A stretch of DNA of 45,593 nt from Saprospirales bacterium (GTDB lineage: Bacteria; Bacteroidota; Bacteroidia; Chitinophagales; UBA8649), in contig PAPS01000042.1 of assembly GCA_002708985.1 (NCBI GenBank), forward strand, positions 1-45,593, in the 5' to 3' direction. The translations under genes were made by a program, and so were the position numbers. Under the pieces are notes generated by a model, which was given only the letters and a program-made list of their open reading frames with translations, was not told the DNA's origin and did no database searches. Positions 8,901 through 16,522 of this stretch are shown in pieces; the stretch's first letter is position 1, and every line of letters begins with the position of its first letter.

Positions 8901-9354
8901 CATTGAAACCCTAACGGATCTTGTAGAAGAGGCTGTTATGGCGGAGTTTGATCGTATTACAGAGCGTGGGGGAGTATTAGGAGCCATGGAAACTATGTAT
9001 CAACGCGGTAAGATTCAAGAAGAGTCTCTTCATTATGAGACGCTGAAGCATACAGGAGATTATCCAATTGTTGGTGTAAATACGTTTCTTTCTTCTAAAG
9101 GATCTCCAACGGTAATCCCAGGAGAAGTCATCCGATCTACTGAGGAGGAAAAGCATGTTCAGATAGACACCGTTAATGTTTTACATAAAGTACACCTAGA
9201 GTCTTCAAATAAGGCTATAGAAGGAGTTAAGAATGCTGCTGTACAAAATGAAAATATCTTCTCAGAATTGATGGAAGCGGTGAAGTGCTGTACACTGGGC
9301 CAGTTGACCGAGGCTATGTTTGAGGTAGGCGGGCAGTATCGGCGGAATATGTAA
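5998..9354 (+). CDS. icmF: Fused isobutyryl-CoA mutase (coenzyme B12-dependent, with built-in G-protein chaperone)
   Basis: At 1118 residues this is a complete IcmF. Domains in order: B12-binding (about 8-140, with '[11 protein letters not shown]' and 'GGGGGVI'); a MeaB-like GTPase (about 195-400; Walker A 'GTGGAGKSS' at 203-211, '[12 protein letters not shown]', 'NKFD'); a linker; and the substrate-binding mutase barrel (about 545-1118). IcmF interconverts isobutyryl-CoA and n-butyryl-CoA, with the GTPase domain gating cofactor loading. Two specificity positions support this over methylmalonyl-CoA mutase: Phe582 in 'TRMFAGEG', where MCM has Tyr, and Gln767 in 'AQNTCIFS', where MCM has the carboxylate-binding Arg. 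The adenosyl-radical-shielding His is in '[10 protein letters not shown]' (H805). Two Met codons are adjacent at the start; either may serve. No cobalamin riboswitch is recognisable upstream. Confidence 0.95.
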   Translation: MMDQSPYSPKNKVRVVTAASLFDGHDAAINIMRRIIQSTGCEVIHLGHDRSVEEVVNAAINEDAQAIAMTSYQGGHNEYFRYMYDLLKERGADHIMIFGGGGGVILPEEIKDLMDYGITRIYSPDDGRAMGLQGMINDLVSSADFPTGEHIADEMWSVSKNEPSSLAQVLSAVENFNDKYAAQIESLEHKAAKLDTPVLGITGTGGAGKSSLVDEFVRRFILDQEDKHIAIVSVDPSKRKTGGALLGDRIRMNAINHPRVFMRSLATRQANLALSKHINQIVQVLKVAGYDLILLETSGIGQSDTEIADHSDVSMYVMTPEYGAATQLEKIDMLDFADVVALNKFDKRGALDALRDVKKQVQRNRGLWHEDVDSMPVHGTIASQFNDPGTNALYLAVMHRVSQLEGCTSLKPSSHWNTDLSEKIHIIPPKRIRYLSEITENNSRYEERVNHHVKLASKLGQWTALRNDLRETAMLEEANSRIEALKKDLDDHLLDDIHAWDTMIKDYSASEYNFQVRDKTISIKTHTTSLSHQEIPKIALPKFTDWGDRLRWLMRENVPGKFPYTAGIYPFKRQGEDPTRMFAGEGGPERTNRRFHYLSADMPAKRLSTAFDSVTLYGRDPGLRPDIYGKIGNAGVSVCCLDDAKRLYSGFDLCDPSTSVSMTINGPAPMVLAFFLNAAIDQQCEMYIKEHGLEEKVDALRKARFGDNAPIYQGEIPHGHNGLGTLLLGVIGDEILDAKVYAEIKAKTMQSVRGTIQADILKEDQAQNTCIFSTEFALRLMGDVQEYFIDQKVRNFYSVSISGYHIAEAGANPITQLAFTLANGFTYVEYYLSRGMDINAFGPNLSFFFSNGIDPEYAVIGRVARRIWAKAMRDIYGAGPRAQMLKYHIQTSGRSLHAQEIDFNDIRTTLQALYAIYDNCNSLHTNAYDEAITTPTEDSVRRAVAIQMIINRELGLAKNENPLQGSFIIETLTDLVEEAVMAEFDRITERGGVLGAMETMYQRGKIQEESLHYETLKHTGDYPIVGVNTFLSSKGSPTVIPGEVIRSTEEEKHVQIDTVNVLHKVHLESSNKAIEGVKNAAVQNENIFSELMEAVKCCTLGQLTEAMFEVGGQYRRNM

Positions 9355-9370
9355 TTTAGAAAAAAAAAGA

Positions 9371-9835
9371 ATGAAAAAAATACAACTCTTGCTAGCGGCG
9401 ATGTCCATATCGCTTGGCGTTTTGGCTCAGGCACCACAAATACAGCGAAATCTCAATTATTCCGAAAACGGTTCCGTGGATATACTAACCTTAGATCCAA
9501 CATTGGATAAGTCATTTACCTTAGCTAATCAAAACGGAAGTTCCCTCAGATTGGGAATACAAAATCTGCTAAGTTTGAATCAAAAGTCTATTGACGATAT
9601 TAAAAGTTTTGTATGTCGAAATTTTCCAACCACCTATAATAATGGATCTATCCGATATGAAAACAAAGTTTACATGTCTAAGGACAATCTAGAGATAAGT
9701 CTGCGACTCGGGCAAAGTTCGTTGCAGGTTATTTCTGCTACATCGTCCAGCTCCAAAACTTTGGCCATACCGTATTCTTCTATATTATTTTACTCCCTTG
9801 AAAACAACGAATTAAAAATCACTTTAAATCATTGA
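9371..9835 (+). CDS. Small exported protein of unknown function
   Basis: This gene encodes 154 residues and starts 16 nt after icmF, preceded by an A-rich tract rather than a clear ribosome-binding site. It begins with a signal peptide (MKKIQLLLAAMSISLGVLAQ) likely cut before APQ. The mature part is rich in Ser, Asn and Leu with alternating hydrophobic residues suggesting beta strands. It contains a single Cys in the mature part ('SFVCRNF'), no lipobox and no domain I recognise. Its proximity to icmF may be read-through rather than a functional link. It converges on the DUF5777 gene, leaving 21 nt between stops. I do not assign a function. Confidence 0.75.
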   Translation: MKKIQLLLAAMSISLGVLAQAPQIQRNLNYSENGSVDILTLDPTLDKSFTLANQNGSSLRLGIQNLLSLNQKSIDDIKSFVCRNFPTTYNNGSIRYENKVYMSKDNLEISLRLGQSSLQVISATSSSSKTLAIPYSSILFYSLENNELKITLNH

Positions 9836-9856
9836 TAAAATCAAGGCTTGAGCCGT

Positions 9857-10807
9857 CTAGAGAGTAGTCTTTTTTCTTGCCTCCCTTTTCTCACGCTTGG
9901 CATATCGGTCATATATAGTGAATACTCTACTCACATTAAACCCAAAATGGATATCTCCATTTAACCATCGTCCAGTAGTCTCACTAGCTAGGAACTTCTC
10001 ATGCATACCTTGGGCATTTGTAAAGTGTAATTGAAAGACATGACCCCCTGTTTCTAAGTCAATTCCAAAGCTAAACGCATTGCGTACTTTTTCCCCTTGT
10101 ATTTCAGATAGAATCTGATTACTAGGAAGTATCATATAGTATTCCGCATTAAAACGCATAGCCTTTGTAAGCTTTACGGAAGACCCTAGACCCAAAGAAA
10201 ATATAGAGTTTTTATCACTCGCTAGTTGTACTAGGTTTCGGTGTACTATCGTAGGGGTAACCTGTATTGATAGCCAGTCACCAAATTTTCGGGCAAGCAT
10301 GATTTGATAGGTATAGTACATGCGACTGCGAATAGGTACATCAATATTACCAAATGGTCGCAAGTCAGACCGAATCATGGCACTTGCCATCGCTGTTACT
10401 GTAAATGGGAAAGGCTTTGCTCCATATCGCTGTCTTAGAAGTCGATACTTTATATGACCATCATAAACTTTAGTGTACGATGAACGCCCGAATCCAAGGT
10501 TTAAATTATCTGTGACACCATAATCAAAACCCAAACGGACGGTAGCATTATCTAAACCAAACAAATCCCTCCAACCTGCGTTTAATCGTCCAAATCGATG
10601 TCCAATAAGAAACTGCAAAACCCCTTCTGCCTGGGTCTCCACTGTATGACCACTTACGATGCGTGTACCTTTGAAGGTGGCAATAGTGTATTGTGTTAAA
10701 GGCTCCTCTTCTTGAGTGAGCATGTCTAGCAAATCACTTTGACTTTTTACTATCTGAGGTATTGCGAGTGCGAATACTAGGATATGTAGAGCATGGTGCA
10801 ATCTCAT
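9857..10807 (-). CDS. DUF5777-family outer-membrane beta-barrel protein
   Basis: The 316-residue protein starts with a signal peptide (MRLHHALHILVFALAIPQIVKSQ) and continues with repeated amphipathic strands typical of an outer-membrane barrel. 'ATFKGTRIVSGHTVET', 'FLIGHRFGRLN', 'FGLDNATVRLG' and 'DYGVTDNLNLGFGRS' match the DUF5777 pattern seen in Bacteroidota next to YceI and c-type haem proteins. The C-terminus ends in a strongly basic tail (KREKREARKK) instead of the aromatic residue expected of a classical barrel end. It is the last gene of a five-gene minus-strand operon, 16 nt after the YceI gene. It may bind or export a hydrophobic molecule linked to respiration, but this is inference. 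Confidence 0.75.
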   Translation of the reverse strand: MRLHHALHILVFALAIPQIVKSQSDLLDMLTQEEEPLTQYTIATFKGTRIVSGHTVETQAEGVLQFLIGHRFGRLNAGWRDLFGLDNATVRLGFDYGVTDNLNLGFGRSSYTKVYDGHIKYRLLRQRYGAKPFPFTVTAMASAMIRSDLRPFGNIDVPIRSRMYYTYQIMLARKFGDWLSIQVTPTIVHRNLVQLASDKNSIFSLGLGSSVKLTKAMRFNAEYYMILPSNQILSEIQGEKVRNAFSFGIDLETGGHVFQLHFTNAQGMHEKFLASETTGRWLNGDIHFGFNVSRVFTIYDRYAKREKREARKKTTL

Positions 10808-10823
10808 AAAAGTGTGTTTAGTG

Positions 10824-11378
10824 CTAAGACTTAGGTTTTAGTTTCACATCTACCTTTATTTCTATAGATTCTGAAATGTTATCGATATACATCGTAGGTA
10901 TTTCTACTTTAAAGTCCTGTAGATTGACTACAAAAGTTGATTTGGCTGAGACATTTTTGTCAATTCCGACTTTTATTGTACCCCTTGATTTAACCGTTTT
11001 GGTGATGCCATGCAGAGTAAGCTTTCCCTCTACTTCTATATTGTAGCTTCCTGCTTTGGATAAACTAACGTCCTCAAGATCCTTGATAAGTCCTTCAAAT
11101 GTTGCCTTAGGAAATTTATGGGATTCAACATAACGCTCGTTAAAATGCTCTTGCATCAGAGCCTTCTCAAACTGAAAGGCATTCATCAACATACTGAAAG
11201 CTATTTTACCTTCCTTAATATCAATAGCGCAGGATACTTGTTTATTCGTCGCTTCAATATCTTCTATTGGTGCGTGCGAATAAAAAGTTATTTCTCCATT
11301 AGACGTATAGTAGATTTGTCCGTAGGATAAGTAAACATTGAGCGCAAAGCATAATAAGAGTAAAGGAATATTTTTCAT
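10824..11378 (-). CDS. YceI-family periplasmic lipocalin-like protein
   Basis: This 184-residue protein has a signal peptide (MKNIPLLLLCFALNVYLSYGQ) followed by a YceI domain: 'GEITFYSHAPIEDIEATN', 'CAIDIKEGKIAFSM', 'HKFPKATFEG' and 'GKLTLHGITKTV'. YceI proteins are antiparallel beta barrels that bind polyisoprenoid or other long amphiphilic ligands in the periplasm. The ATG at 11378 is preferred to a TTG nine nucleotides upstream because it starts the signal peptide directly. It lies 11 nt after the haem-like lipoprotein gene and 16 nt before the DUF5777 gene. Co-transcription with an SCO1 protein suggests a role tied to the respiratory chain, perhaps quinone-like ligand handling, which is inference. 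Confidence 0.85.
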   Translation of the reverse strand: MKNIPLLLLCFALNVYLSYGQIYYTSNGEITFYSHAPIEDIEATNKQVSCAIDIKEGKIAFSMLMNAFQFEKALMQEHFNERYVESHKFPKATFEGLIKDLEDVSLSKAGSYNIEVEGKLTLHGITKTVKSRGTIKVGIDKNVSAKSTFVVNLQDFKVEIPTMYIDNISESIEIKVDVKLKPKS

Positions 11379-11389
11379 AAAAATCAAAT

Positions 11390-11770
11390 TTAGTTATCAC
11401 ATGCACCCTCGTCAAGCCATGTGCCAATTTTTTGAAGCTCTTCAGATGTTAGGGGTGTTCCTATAGGCATGGCATAGGGTATTTGGTCAATAACCCAACT
11501 TTCAAAAAGACCGTTATCTACATAAAATTTTACTTGCTGATAATTTACTAGTGCAGGCTGTGGTCCACCTTGATTATGACAACCTGATATAGCACAAGAA
11601 GCATCGATAATTGGTTCGATATCTGCTTTGTAAAAAACCGTGGCGGAATCACAACTTGATGGTGGGGGAGGTGGCGGATATCTTTCTTCAATATTTTCAT
11701 ATTCGCATTGCTGTAATGTGAGCATTACAAAACCGGCGAATAAACAGAATACTAAAGAATGTGGACGCAT
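11390..11770 (-). CDS. Small lipoprotein with CX4CH haem-like motif
   Basis: The product is 126 residues. A lipobox-like 'LTLQQC' predicts lipidation at Cys22, followed by a Pro-rich linker (six prolines at 32-37). The core 'DIEPIIDASCAISGCHNQGG' holds Cys59, Cys64 and His65, a CX4CH arrangement rather than the canonical CxxCH, then 'YAMPIGTP', where Met101 could be a distal haem ligand, and 'LQKIGTWLDEGACDN'. This layout resembles the short cytochrome c-like domains found in Bacteroidota lipoproteins. Whether haem is attached is not proven by the sequence: Cys40 and Cys124 could instead form disulfides. It sits between SCO1 (gap 15 nt) and YceI in the same operon. Confidence 0.75.
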   Translation of the reverse strand: MRPHSLVFCLFAGFVMLTLQQCEYENIEERYPPPPPPSSCDSATVFYKADIEPIIDASCAISGCHNQGGPQPALVNYQQVKFYVDNGLFESWVIDQIPYAMPIGTPLTSEELQKIGTWLDEGACDN

Positions 11771-11785
11771 GCAGATAGGGTGATA

Positions 11786-12547
11786 TTATCGAATAAAACG
11801 AAGGGCATCCTCGACGAGAAGTTTCATTTCCTCTGGATTTGTACCATCATAAAATCCGAGAATATCCGTCTGATTGCGCACAAGAAACACTTTAGCTGAA
11901 TGCGCTTGATAGGCCATCCTACCCATGCTTTCGTTGAAGGGAAGCTTAAAGGTTTTTCGGTACAGAGTTAAGATTGTAGCTGAATCTCCAGTTAAAAAGT
12001 CCCAGCGATCCGGCAACGCGTTATATTTTTTACTGTATTCCAAGAGTCTCTTAACGCTATCACGTTTTGGATCTACCGAGATGGACAGAATTTGGAATTC
12101 ACCCTTATCAGATAATTGATTTTGGACCTCTAATAAGTTATCACTAACTGTGGGGCATATGCTCGGACAACGCGTAAAAAAAAAGGTAACTATGGACAAA
12201 CCTTCTGTCATGTTGTAATGGTGGAAGGCTTCATTAAACTGATTGACTAGTTCAAATTTCGGGGTGATGGTGAAAATTGGTTCACTGGACCCCTGGGCTA
12301 TACGAGTAGAGCTTTGAATACTTTGGATCGGGGATATCATATTACCTGCTGAATCGTACTCAGGAGGGCTATCATGTCTTTGATCATACGCTGTGGCTTC
12401 AGCTGTATTAAAATATTCGTCGGGAAGGGATGAGCCATCGTCCTCCCTCTCTATTACACGCTGTTCTGTAGCATCAAGGTAGCCGCAACCCATAGATAGG
12501 GTTGTGATCATTAGGCCCCAAAGAACAGTGTTTACTCTACACAACAT
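11786..12547 (-). CDS. SCO1/SenC-family copper chaperone lipoprotein
   Basis: This 253-residue SCO1-type thioredoxin-fold protein would deliver copper to, or reduce, the CuA site of cytochrome oxidase. A lipobox 'LSMGC' predicts lipidation at Cys21, so it is anchored in the envelope. The copper motif 'RCPSICPTV' supplies Cys127 and Cys131 (CxxxC) and the distant His216 lies in 'AHSAKVFLV'. 'ILSISVDPKRDS' is also characteristic. Residues 22-90 form an acidic, low-complexity linker. The start codon overlaps the end of the upstream OB-fold gene by 16 nt, indicating translational coupling. No cytochrome oxidase subunit gene is in the window. Confidence 0.92.
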   Translation of the reverse strand: MLCRVNTVLWGLMITTLSMGCGYLDATEQRVIEREDDGSSLPDEYFNTAEATAYDQRHDSPPEYDSAGNMISPIQSIQSSTRIAQGSSEPIFTITPKFELVNQFNEAFHHYNMTEGLSIVTFFFTRCPSICPTVSDNLLEVQNQLSDKGEFQILSISVDPKRDSVKRLLEYSKKYNALPDRWDFLTGDSATILTLYRKTFKLPFNESMGRMAYQAHSAKVFLVRNQTDILGFYDGTNPEEMKLLVEDALRFIR

Positions 12548-13104
12548 TTATATAATACAATTTCAGTGGAAGATCCGCCCATCATAGAAGCAAATGGATC
12601 ATTACTCACCTCTAGTTCCTTCTTTCCTTTACAATAACACTGTACAGTAACATTAGTTCCTAGCTTATAAATATTAGTATCTAAAGATTGCCTCAAGGTG
12701 CAATTAATTACATTATTCATAGAGCTATTAGTCTGTCCTGCGATATGAAGGTATTCTCCTTTACGATCGATGAGGCTGATTACCCCCGTTAACTTAACCG
12801 CATGCTTTTTGGTTTCAGAGTATTTTTCTTGCAATTGCTCATCAGACATATCTTTATGCTCATCAAAGAAGGTAATGGCATCCATTGTAATAATTGGTTC
12901 GATGGAGCAAGGATTAACATATTCTCTTTCGAGTTCCATGAATCCATAGCCTATTCCAAGAATTACACCTAGGGCAACAAGGGCTAACAAGGCTACATAC
13001 AAATCAATGTGGCGTGGATTATATAATCGTTTTATCATACTTATATACATTTTCTGAAGGGCATACAATTTGTTGATAGGCATATATGACTCTAAGAATC
13101 TCAT
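12532..13104 (-). CDS. Membrane-anchored OB-fold (tRNA_anti-like) protein
   Basis: The 190-residue product has one N-terminal transmembrane segment (about 35-55, 'YVALLALVALGVILGIGYG') and an extracytoplasmic domain. That domain has the pattern of tRNA_anti-like OB-fold proteins of Bacteroidota: 'MSDEQLQEKYSETKKHAVKL' as a helix, then 'TGVISLIDRKGEYLHI', 'VINCTLRQ' and 'GTNVTVQCYCKGKK'. The Cys-containing 'CYCKG' and 'YKCCVE' ends could form disulfides or bind metal. Several downstream Met codons (residues 8, 19 and 23) could be the true start; all keep the membrane segment. It is the first gene of the SCO1/YceI/DUF5777 operon. Its biochemical role is unknown. Confidence 0.7.
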   Translation of the reverse strand: MRFLESYMPINKLYALQKMYISMIKRLYNPRHIDLYVALLALVALGVILGIGYGFMELEREYVNPCSIEPIITMDAITFFDEHKDMSDEQLQEKYSETKKHAVKLTGVISLIDRKGEYLHIAGQTNSSMNNVINCTLRQSLDTNIYKLGTNVTVQCYCKGKKELEVSNDPFASMMGGSSTEIVLYKCCVE

Positions 13105-13193
13105 TTATAGATGCTTAAAAGTGTTATCCATTCTTCTTTCGCGTATTAAAATAATCAATAATAAATCCGTAAGTTAAAATCAGAAGATAAAGT

Positions 13194-13634
13194 ATGCGCA
13201 TTATTACACAATGGTTGCTGGTATGCTCAGTATTAATGGGAGGAGTCTATTTTTTTCCATCCTCTGTTCAAATCGATCCATTGTATATGGCGCTTGTTCT
13301 TGGGGCGGTTATTCGAGTGCTGAATGCCACCCTGAGGCCTTTGCTTTTGTTGTTCACTCTTCCTTTTACACTATTCACATTAGGATTATTTATTCTTGTA
13401 GTTAATGGTTTTGTTTTTCATTTGGCAGCCCGTTGGGTAGATGGTGTTTCCTATAGTTTTGCTGCGGCCTTTTTATTAGCCTTAGTCACAGCGGCCTTAG
13501 ATTCGATAACTCAGGACAAAAAAAAGTCGCCAGCCAATGTTATCTTTCATCAATTTGGTGGCAAGCGAAATCAAATGGAAAAAGATGAGATTGAAGACGT
13601 TCCATTTATTGAAGTAAAGGCTAAAAAGGAATAG
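13194..13634 (+). CDS. YvlD-like / phage-holin-4-family small membrane protein
   Basis: This 146-residue protein has about four membrane segments (about 5-22, 30-45, 48-72, 86-102) and a charged cytoplasmic tail from about 106. The sequence 'VIRVLNATLRPLLLLFTLPF' leading to 'LGLFILVVNG' is the hallmark of the YvlD/DUF360 (Phage_holin_4_2) family of chromosomal membrane proteins, which are not known to act as lysis holins. The stop is followed after 2 nt by the LemA-like gene, so the two are translationally linked. It diverges from the OB-fold gene across 89 bp. Its role is unknown; the neighbours suggest membrane maintenance. Confidence 0.8.
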   Translation: MRIITQWLLVCSVLMGGVYFFPSSVQIDPLYMALVLGAVIRVLNATLRPLLLLFTLPFTLFTLGLFILVVNGFVFHLAARWVDGVSYSFAAAFLLALVTAALDSITQDKKKSPANVIFHQFGGKRNQMEKDEIEDVPFIEVKAKKE

Positions 13635-13636
13635 GT

Positions 13637-14083
13637 ATGCTTCCGATTGTTTTTCTTGCGATGATGGTTTCCGCGATTGTAGCGATTGTAACTCAAGTGT
13701 TTCGCTATAAACGACAGGCAAACTACGCATTAGAACGATTTGCTGATGCTTTATGGGATGCGACCAATAAACTCAAGTTGGTGCAACCTGAGTCGGAATA
13801 TAAAGATGCCATTCAACGCAGTGCAGACTTACGTCCCAATGAACTGCAACGTTTGTACAAGCAGTATTCCGTGCATCAAGACTTTACCTACACCGATGCT
13901 ATGATTGATGCCAAGTGGCAGCGATTACATCGAAAATGGATAACATCTCATGGATACCTGGAGCAATGCCTCATGGAATATGAGTTGCTTGCAAAAAATT
14001 TCAACCTTTCCCTGAAGATTTTTCCTTATCGTACGGTGGCTTTCCTCTTTAGGATTAAGCCGGTTATTTTGTTTAGAACATGA
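13637..14083 (+). CDS. Divergent LemA-like membrane protein
   Basis: The 148-residue product has one N-terminal membrane helix (about 3-20) followed by an all-helical domain. Its C-terminus 'NFNLSLKIFPYRTVAFLF' then 'RIKPVILF' matches the LemA ending 'YN..I..FP...IA.LFGFKPRPYF', and 'YALERFADALWDATNKL' fits the first long helix. Overall it is shorter and more divergent than typical LemA (about 185 residues), so I call it LemA-like rather than LemA. It starts 2 nt after the YvlD-like gene and is followed, 64 nt on, by the YugP protease gene. LemA proteins elsewhere neighbour membrane zinc proteases such as HtpX, which supports the assignment. Confidence 0.55.
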   Translation: MLPIVFLAMMVSAIVAIVTQVFRYKRQANYALERFADALWDATNKLKLVQPESEYKDAIQRSADLRPNELQRLYKQYSVHQDFTYTDAMIDAKWQRLHRKWITSHGYLEQCLMEYELLAKNFNLSLKIFPYRTVAFLFRIKPVILFRT

Positions 14084-14147
14084 CAAAATTTCAGCGAGGT
14101 AGGTTTTATTTTTAAGGCATAGTTTTTGACTCAATAAAAAAAACTCT

Positions 14148-14852
14148 ATGGATCTCTATTTTGGAATTCTTGTCATCTCCATTTTATTTGGATTACTCGG
14201 TATGGTAGTTAGCGGACGACTTAAGCGAAAATTTGGCTATTACAGCCAGGTCGGTATACGTTCGGGAATGACGGGAGCTCAGATTGCACAAAAAATGCTT
14301 GATGACCACGGTATTAATGATGTTACCATTGAATCCGTCCCAGGAAAATTAACTGATCATTATAATCCATCCAACAAGACAGTAAACCTCAGTCCCGAGG
14401 TTTATCAAGGGCGCAGTGTTGCTGCGGCTGCTGTAGCGGCTCACGAGGTTGGTCATGCAGTTCAACACGCTCAGTCCTATGCTTGGTTGCAAATGCGATC
14501 TACTCTTGTACCTGTTGTTCAGTTTAGTTCCAACATGATGCAATATGTTATGATGGCCGCTATGTTTGGATTGTTTTCAGCCGCGTCTTTCGGATCTACA
14601 GGTATTTTAATTGCCGCTGGTCTGCAAGGGATGATTATGCTTTTTGCTCTCGTTACTCTTCCTGTTGAGTTTGATGCAAGCCGTCGAGCCTTAGTTTGGA
14701 TTACTGAGAGCGGAGTTGCTGGGCATCGCGACCAAGAGTATGCAGGAGCTAAAGATGCCCTATGGTGGGCTGGAATGACCTATATGGTAGCGGCATTAGC
14801 TGCAGTAGCTCAGTTTTTGTATCTCGTCTTACTTTTTTTGAATAGACGCTAA
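14148..14852 (+). CDS. YugP-family membrane zinc metallopeptidase
   Basis: This 234-residue membrane protein belongs to the YugP neutral zinc metallopeptidase family (PF04298). The zinc motif 'AHEVGHAVQHA' gives the HExxH ligands His99 and His103 with Glu100 as catalytic base; 'LPVEFDASRRAL' (about 175-186) is the downstream conserved segment that would supply a third ligand Glu. Membrane segments lie at about 4-22, 122-142, 148-172 and 205-230. The conserved 'SGMTGAQIAQKMLDDHGI' precedes the catalytic domain. It is the third gene of the YvlD-like/LemA-like/YugP cassette. Substrates are unknown; turnover of membrane proteins is a plausible role. Confidence 0.92.
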   Translation: MDLYFGILVISILFGLLGMVVSGRLKRKFGYYSQVGIRSGMTGAQIAQKMLDDHGINDVTIESVPGKLTDHYNPSNKTVNLSPEVYQGRSVAAAAVAAHEVGHAVQHAQSYAWLQMRSTLVPVVQFSSNMMQYVMMAAMFGLFSAASFGSTGILIAAGLQGMIMLFALVTLPVEFDASRRALVWITESGVAGHRDQEYAGAKDALWWAGMTYMVAALAAVAQFLYLVLLFLNRR

Positions 14853-14866
14853 GCGAATAGCCCGAA

Positions 14867-16513
14867 TTATTCTACGATAAACCATGGATTAAGCATATCC
14901 TCGCGGTTATAGGTTAAATCTTCTTTTGTGTCGTGTTGTATAACTCGGCGTCCTGCTTCTATGCACACGGCTTGAGCTGCTGCGGTATCCCATTCCATTG
15001 TGGGTGCAAGCCTTGGGTAAACATCGGCTTTACCTTCTGCTACAAGACAAAACTTAAGAGAACTCCCGGCGGAAAGAAAGGTGACTTCTTTACCAGATGT
15101 TCTTAGGTCCTCGACAAAAGCTTCCACGGCCTCTGATAAGTGCGATCGACTTGCAACAACAGTCACTTGATCTAGGGTGCTGTAATGACCTTTAGCGTTG
15201 GTCAGGTGGCTTCGATTCCCTTTACTATCTTCCTTCCATGCACCGTGTCCTTGAGATCCATAGTATAGGGTTTTAGTAGCTGGTACATATACAACACCTA
15301 GAATGGGTTTACCGTCTCTGACTAAGGCTATGTTTACTGTGAATTCCCCATTTCTTTTGATAAACTCTTTGGTTCCGTCAAGGGGGTCAACAATCCAAAC
15401 CGTATTCCAATACTTTCTTTCATCGTAGGACTTATTTTTGTTTTCCTCAGAAATGATAGGGATATCTGGGAAATGTTTTTTTAATCCAGCTACAATCACG
15501 GCGTTGGATGCCAAATCTGCTTTGGTTAGTGGGCTGTCATCTGATTTTTTTTGAACGCCAATATCATCAGGCATTGTGTTGTAGATGTGCATGATAGCAT
15601 GGCCGGCCTTTACAGCGATTGATTTGATGTTATCTAGCATAAGTTGTTGTTGTAATTCTATAATGGCTTCCAACTCTTCCTCCCATGGTCGTAAAGACAT
15701 CCCTAAAGTGCGCTCAATTTTTGCGGTATTTAGTACACTGTGTTTTGGTCGCCTTGCTAACGTAGGATATTCCTTGCTAGGAATAGGATTGACCTGACAT
15801 GAAAGATCACTTTTCGCCATGATAGCCTTGGCAAATTCTGCCCAAGAAGCTTTCCCATGATTGGTCACGTGGTAAATGCCATCATTTTTCTTTAGCCACT
15901 GTCTGTCTTTGGCTATTAATTGTCTGATTACCTCTGCCAAAGCGATACTAGATGTTGGACAACCGAATTGGTCGTCAACGACATTTAGCGAGGATCGATT
16001 GAATCCCAACTTTTGCATAGTCTTCATAAAGTTTTGCCCAAAGGGACCGTAAAGCCATGCGGTGCGAAGAATGTAAGTTGTCTTTTTAGATTCTAGAAGG
16101 GCTTGTTCACCTTCTTCTTTACTCTTGCCATAAACACCAAGGGGCCGGGTCATGTCAGTTTCCACGTAAGCTTCTTCTTTTTGCCCATCAAAAACAAAAT
16201 CAGTACTGATATGAATCAGTACACAAGGCAATGGCATCTTTTCTTGAAGATGTTTTACTCCATAAGCGTTGATTTGATAAGCCAAGTCTGCATCTTCTTC
16301 GGCTTTATCCACTGCAGTGTAAGCAGCACAATTGATTAAGATGTCTAGTGTTGAATGATTCTTAAAAAAGTCGTTGATCGCCTCGGGTGTAGTTATGTCT
16401 AACTCATCTTTATCGAGAAGAATGATATTGTGGCCATGCTCATATTGACTTAAAATATGTTGAATAGATTGCCCTAATTGGCCTTTCGATCCTAGTATGG
16501 CTATATTTTTCAT
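14867..16513 (-). CDS. Fusion of dTDP-4-dehydrorhamnose reductase (RmlD) and 3'(2'),5'-bisphosphate nucleotidase (CysQ)
   Basis: A single 548-residue frame holds two complete enzymes. Residues 1 to about 285 are RmlD, which makes dTDP-L-rhamnose: NAD(P) loop 'GSKGQLGQSI', catalytic Thr104 in 'HISTDFVFDG', Tyr128 and Lys132 in 'VYGKSK', and 'RRPKHSVLNTAKIE'. Residues 292-548 are CysQ, which hydrolyses 3'-phosphoadenosine 5'-phosphate: 'KKSDDSPLTKADLASN', metal ligands at Glu356/357 ('SEENK'), 'DPLDGTKEF' (376-384) and 'EWDTAAAQA'. The junction is short, and Met292 falls just where free CysQ would start, so fusion by loss of the RmlD stop, or internal re-initiation, is possible. It is the last gene of the nucleotide-sugar operon, 9 nt after rmlC. 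Each assignment is secure; the fusion's purpose is unknown. Confidence 0.92.
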   Translation of the reverse strand: MKNIAILGSKGQLGQSIQHILSQYEHGHNIILLDKDELDITTPEAINDFFKNHSTLDILINCAAYTAVDKAEEDADLAYQINAYGVKHLQEKMPLPCVLIHISTDFVFDGQKEEAYVETDMTRPLGVYGKSKEEGEQALLESKKTTYILRTAWLYGPFGQNFMKTMQKLGFNRSSLNVVDDQFGCPTSSIALAEVIRQLIAKDRQWLKKNDGIYHVTNHGKASWAEFAKAIMAKSDLSCQVNPIPSKEYPTLARRPKHSVLNTAKIERTLGMSLRPWEEELEAIIELQQQLMLDNIKSIAVKAGHAIMHIYNTMPDDIGVQKKSDDSPLTKADLASNAVIVAGLKKHFPDIPIISEENKNKSYDERKYWNTVWIVDPLDGTKEFIKRNGEFTVNIALVRDGKPILGVVYVPATKTLYYGSQGHGAWKEDSKGNRSHLTNAKGHYSTLDQVTVVASRSHLSEAVEAFVEDLRTSGKEVTFLSAGSSLKFCLVAEGKADVYPRLAPTMEWDTAAAQAVCIEAGRRVIQHDTKEDLTYNREDMLNPWFIVE

Positions 16514-16522
16514 AACAATGGA

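Noticed and set aside
5998-9354. Methylmalonyl-CoA mutase
   Set aside because: The fused G-domain layout and Phe/Gln at the specificity positions identify IcmF.
13194-13634. Prophage holin
   Set aside because: No phage genes are near and the motif is that of the chromosomal YvlD group.
14867-16513. Fusion as an assembly or frameshift artefact
   Set aside because: The frame continues without interruption through the junction and both domains have intact motifs, although resequencing would settle it.
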